Below are positions 1 through 5,386 of a stretch of 6,062 bases of DNA, piece after piece. The stretch covers positions 1-6,062 of the forward strand of contig JAAXQB010000061.1 of the NCBI GenBank assembly GCA_012329085.1, given 5' to 3'. Every line of letters starts with the position of its first letter. Within the stretch, counting starts at the first letter, position 1. The notes under the pieces are model-generated. The model did not search any database. It was not told where the DNA came from and saw only the letters and a list, made by a program, of their open reading frames with translations. This DNA comes from Methanosarcinales archaeon. GTDB taxonomy: Archaea > Halobacteriota > Methanosarcinia > Methanosarcinales > Methanosarcinaceae. The position numbers and the translations under genes are program-made.

Positions 1-37
1 ACCTGAAGAATATCAAAAAATTATAAATAATATTTAA
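1..37 (+). CDS. Probable 3' end of an upstream gene (partial)
   Basis: The frame beginning at base 2 is open from the window edge to a TAA at 35-37 and reads PEEYQKIINNI before the stop. The other two forward frames are closed by stops at 4-6 and 24-26. The TAA shares its last base with the ATG of the next gene (TAATG), an arrangement typical of translationally coupled genes in an operon. Only about eleven codons are visible, so an open frame by chance is quite possible in so short a stretch, and no function can be assigned. Confidence 0.4.
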   Translation, partial: PEEYQKIINNI

Positions 38-513
38 TGAAAAACATTTTAATTTTAGTCATCACTTTTTATTTTTTACCAATTTTTTCTCAAGAAAACA
101 ATAGCGTCAATATAGATACTTCCTTATTAAATCTCGTTATAGATTTTGGAAAGACCTACGAAGGGAAACAATATCAATATGGTAGTTGTAGTTCTTTAAA
201 TAAAGGATTCGATTGTTCAGGATTTATTTATTATATACATAAAATGGCAGGCATTATGTTACCAAGAAGTAGCCGTGAAATGGCTCTACAAGGAAAAACG
301 ATTGACTTGATAAATCTACAAAAAGGAGATTTGCTTTTCTTTAATACATTAGGAAATCAAAAAGTGAGTCATGTAGGAATCATTTATTCAGTAAATACTA
401 AAAAAATAATAATGTTACATGTTTCCTCTTCAAAAGGAGTACAACTTGTTGATATTGTGTCTTCTAACTATTGGTACTCAAGATTTTTGTTTGGAAAAAG
501 GATATTGTTTTAA
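37..513 (+). CDS. Exported NlpC/P60 family cysteine peptidase (probable peptidoglycan hydrolase)
   Basis: This 158-residue protein has an N-terminal hydrophobic segment (about residues 3-18) with a likely signal peptidase I site near IFS-Q, and no lipobox cysteine. The rest is a minimal NlpC/P60 domain. The catalytic cysteine is Cys60 in FDCSGF, the histidine is His112 in SHVGI, and His128 in MLHVSS fits the third, polar catalytic position. Other family marks are YGS before the cysteine, LPRSS after it, and KGDLLFF around residues 96-102. Known members cut peptide stems of peptidoglycan, often the D-Glu to diaminopimelate bond, so a periplasmic wall-remodelling role is inferred. No SH3b or LysM targeting domain is present, so substrate recognition must come from the core domain or a partner. 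The start at 37 overlaps an upstream stop and has no Shine-Dalgarno sequence, which suggests expression by coupling to the preceding gene. The family call is secure; the exact substrate is unknown. Confidence 0.93.
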   Translation: MKNILILVITFYFLPIFSQENNSVNIDTSLLNLVIDFGKTYEGKQYQYGSCSSLNKGFDCSGFIYYIHKMAGIMLPRSSREMALQGKTIDLINLQKGDLLFFNTLGNQKVSHVGIIYSVNTKKIIMLHVSSSKGVQLVDIVSSNYWYSRFLFGKRILF

Positions 514-543
514 ATGTTAAATTTATTTTTTGTTAATTTCATA

Positions 544-573
544 TTGAATTTTCAATTTTAAATAGTATCTTTA
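544..573 (+). promoter_or_regulatory. Bacteroidota-type promoter for the large secreted protein gene
   Basis: TTG at 544-546 is followed after exactly 19 bases by TATCTTTA at 566-573. This matches the Bacteroidota consensus of a -33 TTG and a -7 TAnnTTTG, with only the last base differing (A for G). Transcription would start near 579-581, leaving a leader of roughly 20 bases before the ATG at 602. The leader is A/T-rich with no Shine-Dalgarno sequence, as is usual in this phylum. A short inverted repeat, TTGAA-tt-TTCAA (544-555), overlaps the -33 element; it is too short to call an operator. Confidence 0.68.
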
Positions 574-601
574 CTTTTCATTTTAATTTAAATCAAACAA
601 T

Positions 602-3600
602 ATGAAAAAATCATTATTTTTATTATTTTCTGTGATTAGTATGACCTTATTATCTATAAGTTCTTATGCTCAATTTACAGAAGATTTCGAAGGGGGAGTA
701 CCTGGTAATTTCACTCAAACTTATATAAATGGAACCGTCGATTGGGGTGGAAGCTGTGCTGGAAATGAAGGAGGAGGAGCATGTCCCCTAAATGGAACAA
801 CCTCTGCAGATTTCTATCAAGCAACATATACTAATTATGAAACCAGCTTAGAAACGCCAGTCCTTGACTTGTCTACTGGTAACTATGAACTTAAGTATAG
901 TCATTTACAAAGAAGTTGGGCTGGTGACCAAAATACTTTGTTGGTTGAATTATCAGTAGATGGTGGAACATCTTGGGTTACTGTTGTAAATCATACAGGC
1001 GATATTCAAAATTTAGTTGTAGAAACTCATTTATTAAATACTTTTGCAACTTTAACTTCAACAAGTATTATTCGTTTTACTGGTACTATAGATTATGGTT
1101 ATTCTATAGTGTTAGATGATGTGTCTGTAGCTTTACCTCCAACTTGTATCGCTCCTTCAGGATTAAATACAACAGGAATAACAACAACTAGTGTTGATTT
1201 ACTTTGGACAACAGGTGGGGCAACCGATTGGGTAATTGAATGGGATACGGCAGGTTTTACTCAAGGAACAGGTAATGTTGTTTCTGTAACAGGTTCAGAT
1301 TCTTTTAATTTAACAGGTTTGATGGTAAATACAGCTTATGAATGGTATGTAAGAGATTATTGTGGAGGAACAGATTCAAGTGTTTGGGTAGGTTTAAATG
1401 CTTTTTCAACAACTCCTACCCCTCCAGATACTGCAATGGGAATTACTTGTACAACTTCAGGTACAATGCCAACAGTTGTTTTCTTAGAAGATTTTGAAAC
1501 AGGTAACGCAGCAGGTTGGACTGGTGATGTTGGTTCGGGAAATGGAAATTGGGAAATTCCTGATAATGCAACTTCTTCAAATACTGGAGCAGATGATGGT
1601 TATTTAGGTGGAGATTTTATGAATTATGAAGCATCAAATACTGTAACAAATCAAGGAAGTATTGTTTCTCCTGCTATAGATTTATCTGCAGGTTCTGATG
1701 ATGCTGAATTGTCTTTTTGGATGCATGCTTATGGTGTATCTATGGGTACTTTAGAAGTAGGTGTTGGTACATCTGCAACTGGGCCTTTTACTACTGAATT
1801 TACTTGGTCGGGTCAATACCAATCTGCTGGATGGCAAGATTGGATTAATGTAGGTGTTGATTTATCTTCTTATGTAGGTCAAACTATCTATATACAATTT
1901 ACTCAAATTGATGATAATAATTCTAATGGTGGTAGTTCTGGATATGATGGAGATATGAGTATAGATCATATAGAAGTAAGTACTTGTGTTGCTTGCGCTT
2001 TTCCTACAAATGCTATGACTTCAAATATGTCTGAAGATACTGCTGATATAGCTTGGACAACAGGTGGTGCAACTCAATGGGATGTACAATACGGTCCTAC
2101 TGGATTTACTTTAGGTTCTGGAACTATTTTAAATGTTTCTGCTGCAGCTGATACTACTTTAACAGGTTTAATGCCTGCAACAAGTTATGAATGGTATGTT
2201 AGAGACTTCTGTAATCCTGATTCAAGTGGATGGGTTGGTCCAAATAGTTTTATGACGACTTGTTCTTCTATTTTTTCTGCTCCTTTATGTGAAGATTTCG
2301 AAGGTGCTTCTTTTGTTTGTTGGACAAATGAAACAACAGACCAACTTGACTGGACATTAAATTCGGGTACAACACCTTCAAGCCCTACTGGGCCAAATGG
2401 TTCTAATGGGGGAAGTTCTTATGCTTATACAGAAACTTCAGGGTCTTCTTTTGGAGATTCAGCTATTCTTTATTCACCAAACATAGATTTATCTGCTTTG
2501 GTTACACCAACAATTGATTTTTACTACCATATGTTTGGTGTATCGATGGATACAGACGGTACAATATCTGTAGATATCTCTAACGATAATGGAGCAACTT
2601 GGACGAATGTATTTTCTGAAATGGGAAATCACGGAAATCAATGGAATAATGGCTATGTTGAATTAGCGACTTATGCAGGAGATACTGTAATGTTTAGAAT
2701 TTTAGGTATAGTAAGTACAACTGGTTCAACTTATTACAATGATTTTGCAATAGATGATTTTTGTGTAATTGAAGCTTTACCTTGTCCAGGTGCACCAAGT
2801 GATTTGAGTACTTCAAACATGTTGGCAAATTCATCTGATTTACATTGGGTAAATAATTTTTCTGCTACTGATTGGGTTGTAGAGTGGGATACTGCTGGAT
2901 TTACACAAGGTACTGGAACAATAGTAGCATCTACGGATACTTTTACAAGTATTTCTGGTTTAATGGGGAATACAGAGTACTCTTTTTATGTAAGAGATTA
3001 TTGTGGTGGAACAGATAGTAGTAATTGGGCTGGTCCATTTGTTTTCACAACTCCTTGTGACATTTATACTCCTTATTATATAGAAGATTTTACAACTTTC
3101 ACCTACAGTACTACTCCTACTTGTTGGGAACAATATACTAATGGTAGTATAGCTTCTGGACCAAATGGTTCAGGGAGTAGTTCATGGAGTCCAGATGGTT
3201 TTGCTAATATTGGTTCTACAGGTGCTGCCAAAATCAACATATATGGTTCTTTTGCAATGAACGACTGGATCGTTTCACCATCATTTGATTTATCTTCAGG
3301 TGGTTATGAATTAGTATTTGATGTTGCAGGTACAGCTTATAGTTCTTCAGTAAATCCTGCAGCAATGGGTTCTGATGATACTTTGGCATTGGTTATGACA
3401 GAAGATGGAGGAATGACTTGGACAATAGAGCAAATGTGGTTACAAGGTTCTGAGCCTTCTTTAACAGGAGATAGAATAGGAATACATTTAACTTCTGTAA
3501 GTCCTAATGCTCAATTTGCATTCTATGGTACTAATGGATCTACTTCTGGAGGAGACAATGATTTATTTATAGATAATTTCATTATCTGTACTCCAGTAAT

Positions 3601-5110
3601 TAATACAACTGCAATAGTTACAGATTTATGTGATGGTGATACTTTAGCTCTTAACACTGGCATGAATGTTACCTCAGGAGGTCTGTTTAACGATACGTTA
3701 ATAGCAACAAATGGTTGTGATAGTATTATAACTTATGATGTAACATTATTAATGCCTACTACAAATACTGAAAACATTACTATTTGCCAAGGAACACCAT
3801 TAACATTACCTGGAGGAACAGTTATAACAACTACTGGTGCTTATGATGAAGTATTTGTAAATGCTGTTGGTTGTGATTCTACTGTTACTTTCAATGTTAC
3901 TATGAATGTTGAAACTTCTAGTACACAAGATGTTCATTTATGTGATGGGGCAACATTCACTTTACCAATAACAGGAACTGTGGTTTCGACTGCAAATTCA
4001 TATGTGGAAACAACAACAAATGCAGCTGGCTGTGATAGTATAATTACTTTTATAGTAACAACAGGAATGTCTTCTACTGAAACTATAAACGCAAATATTT
4101 GTACTGGTGAAACTTATACACTAGCAGATGGAACAGACGTAACTGCTGGAGGTACTTATACTGCAACTAATACAAATAGTAGTGCTTGTGATAATGTAAT
4201 TACTTATAATATTACAGAAAACATGCCAACTTCTAGTACCGTAATAGCTACTGCTTGCAACTCATATACTTGGGCAATAGATGGTAATACTTATACTTCT
4301 ACTGGAATGTACACATTTACTACTACGAACGCTGCAAATTGTGATTCTGTTATTACTTTAGATTTAACTATCAATATGACTACTTCTAGTACTGATGTAA
4401 TTACTGCTTGTGATACTTATACTTGGATAGATGGAAACACTTATACAATGAGTAATAATACAGTTACGCATACATCTACAAATAGTGCAGGTTGTACTCA
4501 TACTACTACTTTAGATTTAACTATTAACACAGCGCAAGATGAAACTCAAAATACTTCTATATGTCAAGGTGAATCATATATGTTTGGTTCTCAAACATTA
4601 ACTTCTGCTGGTACTTATACTGAAACATTTACTAATGATGATGGATGTGAGTATGATGTAGTTCTTACTTTTACTGTAGGTAATACTAATTCTTCTAACG
4701 AAGCAGTATTGATATGTGGAGATCAAATGGAATATACTTTGGCAAATGGAACTGTGGTTACAGAAGCTGGCACTTATACTGCTATTGTAACTGGTAGCAA
4801 TGGTTGCGATGAAGTAATTACTTATGATGTAACAACTTGTGTAAGCATATTTGATATAGACAATAATATTGGAATAAACTTATATCCTAACCCAACTTCT
4901 GATATATTGAATGTAGAATTTAGTGAAAAACTAAGCAGTACAAATAATATTACAGTAGTAAATGTTTTAGGACAAAATGTTTATACATTATCAAATACAG
5001 ATAACACATTTATACAAATAAACACTTCTAACTTAACAAGTGGAGTTTATTATTTGAATGTAATATCTGATAATAAAACTTCTGCTAGAACTTTTACAGT
5101 TTCTAAATAG
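602..5110 (+). CDS. Giant T9SS-secreted modular surface protein (MAM/choice-of-anchor-J, FN3-like and Cys-repeat modules)
   Basis: This 1502-residue protein starts with a signal peptide (residues 1-23, cleavage predicted at SYA-Q). Four MAM/choice-of-anchor-J-like beta-sandwich modules follow at about 24-178, 293-460, 556-723 and 822-996. Each opens with an EDFE or EDF motif and closes with an (I/L)D(D/H/N) motif before a hydrophobic strand. FN3-like modules at about 180-271, 461-553 and 727-817 separate them. Residues 1001-1413 are eight two-Cys repeats. Residues 1424-1502 are a T9SS type A sorting domain with LYPNPTSD, VVNVLGQNV and LTSGVYYLNV. Known T9SS cargo crosses the outer membrane and is anchored or released after this domain is removed. 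No catalytic motif was recognised, so adhesion or a surface-matrix role is inferred. The mature region is rich in Thr, Ser, Asn, Gly and Asp and nearly free of Lys and Arg. The gene has its own promoter and terminator. Secretion route is confident; ligand and function are unknown. Confidence 0.95.
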   Translation: MKKSLFLLFSVISMTLLSISSYAQFTEDFEGGVPGNFTQTYINGTVDWGGSCAGNEGGGACPLNGTTSADFYQATYTNYETSLETPVLDLSTGNYELKYSHLQRSWAGDQNTLLVELSVDGGTSWVTVVNHTGDIQNLVVETHLLNTFATLTSTSIIRFTGTIDYGYSIVLDDVSVALPPTCIAPSGLNTTGITTTSVDLLWTTGGATDWVIEWDTAGFTQGTGNVVSVTGSDSFNLTGLMVNTAYEWYVRDYCGGTDSSVWVGLNAFSTTPTPPDTAMGITCTTSGTMPTVVFLEDFETGNAAGWTGDVGSGNGNWEIPDNATSSNTGADDGYLGGDFMNYEASNTVTNQGSIVSPAIDLSAGSDDAELSFWMHAYGVSMGTLEVGVGTSATGPFTTEFTWSGQYQSAGWQDWINVGVDLSSYVGQTIYIQFTQIDDNNSNGGSSGYDGDMSIDHIEVSTCVACAFPTNAMTSNMSEDTADIAWTTGGATQWDVQYGPTGFTLGSGTILNVSAAADTTLTGLMPATSYEWYVRDFCNPDSSGWVGPNSFMTTCSSIFSAPLCEDFEGASFVCWTNETTDQLDWTLNSGTTPSSPTGPNGSNGGSSYAYTETSGSSFGDSAILYSPNIDLSALVTPTIDFYYHMFGVSMDTDGTISVDISNDNGATWTNVFSEMGNHGNQWNNGYVELATYAGDTVMFRILGIVSTTGSTYYNDFAIDDFCVIEALPCPGAPSDLSTSNMLANSSDLHWVNNFSATDWVVEWDTAGFTQGTGTIVASTDTFTSISGLMGNTEYSFYVRDYCGGTDSSNWAGPFVFTTPCDIYTPYYIEDFTTFTYSTTPTCWEQYTNGSIASGPNGSGSSSWSPDGFANIGSTGAAKINIYGSFAMNDWIVSPSFDLSSGGYELVFDVAGTAYSSSVNPAAMGSDDTLALVMTEDGGMTWTIEQMWLQGSEPSLTGDRIGIHLTSVSPNAQFAFYGTNGSTSGGDNDLFIDNFIICTPVINTTAIVTDLCDGDTLALNTGMNVTSGGLFNDTLIATNGCDSIITYDVTLLMPTTNTENITICQGTPLTLPGGTVITTTGAYDEVFVNAVGCDSTVTFNVTMNVETSSTQDVHLCDGATFTLPITGTVVSTANSYVETTTNAAGCDSIITFIVTTGMSSTETINANICTGETYTLADGTDVTAGGTYTATNTNSSACDNVITYNITENMPTSSTVIATACNSYTWAIDGNTYTSTGMYTFTTTNAANCDSVITLDLTINMTTSSTDVITACDTYTWIDGNTYTMSNNTVTHTSTNSAGCTHTTTLDLTINTAQDETQNTSICQGESYMFGSQTLTSAGTYTETFTNDDGCEYDVVLTFTVGNTNSSNEAVLICGDQMEYTLANGTVVTEAGTYTAIVTGSNGCDEVITYDVTTCVSIFDIDNNIGINLYPNPTSDILNVEFSEKLSSTNNITVVNVLGQNVYTLSNTDNTFIQINTSNLTSGVYYLNVISDNKTSARTFTVSK
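671..3589 (+). repeat. Alternating MAM/choice-of-anchor-J-like and FN3-like modules (protein-level repeat)
   Basis: This stretch encodes residues 24-996, arranged J-F-J-F-J-F-J. The J modules begin with EDFEGG, EDFETG, EDFEGA and EDFTTF and end with LDDVSV, IDHIEV, IDDFCV and IDNFII. Module 3 looks most like a classical MAM domain (CEDFEGA, then CW, DWTLNSGTTPSS and TGP). Module 4 looks most like choice-of-anchor J or cleaved adhesin (NDWIVSPSFDLSSG). The FN3-like modules share TGGATDW or SATDW, a WDTAGFTQGTG-type strand, the TGLM or SGLM turn and YVRD(Y/F)C. Modules of this kind usually bind carbohydrate or protein, or act as spacers on Bacteroidota surface proteins. The boundaries are by eye. 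Confidence 0.8.
3602..4840 (+). repeat. Eight tandem two-cysteine beta repeats of about 51-53 residues
   Basis: Residues 1001-1413 form eight units, each with a first Cys (1010, 1062, 1114, 1167, 1219, 1270, 1321, 1372) and a second Cys (1039, 1091, 1144, 1196, 1247, 1298, 1349, 1402). The usual pattern is (I/L)C-x-G, then a GT or T-x-x-G-x-Y-x-E/A strand, then (G/N)CDS-x-(I/V)T and a strand ending in VT or LT. Within a unit the cysteines are 28-30 residues apart; between units the distance is always 23. Units 5 and 6 form a subtype with AC-x-x-YTW and DGNTYT. Similar GCDS-x-ITLDLTI repeats are familiar in Bacteroidota T9SS cargo, but I cannot attach a specific family name. An extracellular disulfide-stabilised stalk is inferred. 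Confidence 0.88.
4871..5107 (+). other. T9SS type A C-terminal sorting domain (coding segment)
   Basis: Residues 1424-1502 match the Por secretion tail: a first strand with INLYPNPTSDILNVEF, a middle VVNVLGQNVY strand, NTSNLTSGVYYLNV, and a final KTSARTFTVSK. This is the signal recognised by the T9SS translocon in the outer membrane and removed during export in characterised systems. It is the only part of the mature protein with several basic residues, including K1443, K1492, R1496 and K1502, which sets it apart in composition from the passenger. Confidence 0.93.
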
Positions 5111-5124
5111 AGTTTTATAAAACT
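5111..5124. repeat. 14-bp perfect palindrome directly after the stop codon
   Basis: AGTTTTATAAAACT reads identically on both strands and begins on the base after the TAG stop. It is AT-rich, so an RNA hairpin would be weak. It sits seven bases before the terminator stem. It may help 3'-end stability or be chance in AT-rich DNA; no function is claimed. Confidence 0.5.
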
Positions 5125-5131
5125 AATTTTT

Positions 5132-5173
5132 AAAGCCTTAGTACTTAATTGTACTAAGGCTTTTTTTATTTTT
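5132..5173 (+). terminator. Strong rho-independent terminator of the large gene
   Basis: A perfect 13-bp stem is formed by AAAGCCTTAGTAC (5132-5144) and GTACTAAGGCTTT (5151-5163), with a six-base loop TTAATT. It runs straight into a T-rich tract (seven T at 5161-5167, then ATTTTT). It begins 22 bases after the stop codon. On the minus strand the stem is followed by AAAAATTAG rather than a T tract, so it should act mainly on the plus-strand transcript. Confidence 0.93.
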
Positions 5174-5386
5174 ATAAACGCTTTAAAAAATCATGAAAAC
5201 ATGAAAATGTGAATTATGAAATTCACGAAATTTCCACATAAAATAGAAAAGAGAAAATGAGCAAAAATGTAAAAATTAAATCAAAAAAATAAGAACTTTA
5301 AAAAATAAAATTAGCACACTTTCACAACGAAAAGAAGCAATATTAAAGAAATACTTAGAATGATTTTTTATTAATTTTCTAATTTT
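5174..5386. other. Gene-free convergent intergenic region with small inverted repeats
   Basis: No coding region, RNA gene or clear promoter is visible in these roughly 210 very AT-rich bases between the two converging genes. The left part holds small inverted repeats. GTGAATT (5209-5215) pairs with AATTCAC (5220-5226) across a four-base loop. TCATG-AAAA-CATGA (5191-5204) is flanked on its left by six A (5185-5190). On the minus strand that second element reads as a 5-bp hairpin followed by T6, so it could be a weak terminator for the acyltransferase transcript. It lies about 180 bases past that gene's stop and the stem is short, so this role is only a possibility. Confidence 0.4.

Noticed and set aside
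514..543. Possible terminator after the NlpC/P60 gene
   Set aside because: There is a T-rich run (ATTTTTTGTT) but no inverted repeat before it that could form a stable stem.
3602..4840. CRISPR array or DNA-level tandem repeat in the periodic region of about 153-159 bases
   Set aside because: The periodicity is in the protein; the DNA copies are strongly diverged with only short shared words, the frame is continuously open, and there are no conserved short repeats with unique spacers.
602..5110. Protease or glycosidase domain inside the giant protein
   Set aside because: No HExxH, Ser/His/Asp or Cys/His catalytic context, nor any glycosidase signature, was found; all segments are accounted for by beta modules, repeats and the sorting domain.
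5132..5163. Bidirectional terminator serving both convergent genes
   Set aside because: On the minus strand the stem is followed by AAAAATTAG rather than a T tract, so it should work only for the plus-strand transcript.
5216..5260. Small plus-strand ORF of 14 codons (MKFTKFPHKIEKRK) after the terminator
   Set aside because: Very short, lies in AT-rich inverted-repeat DNA, has no promoter or ribosome site, and nothing in its sequence looks protein-like beyond chance.
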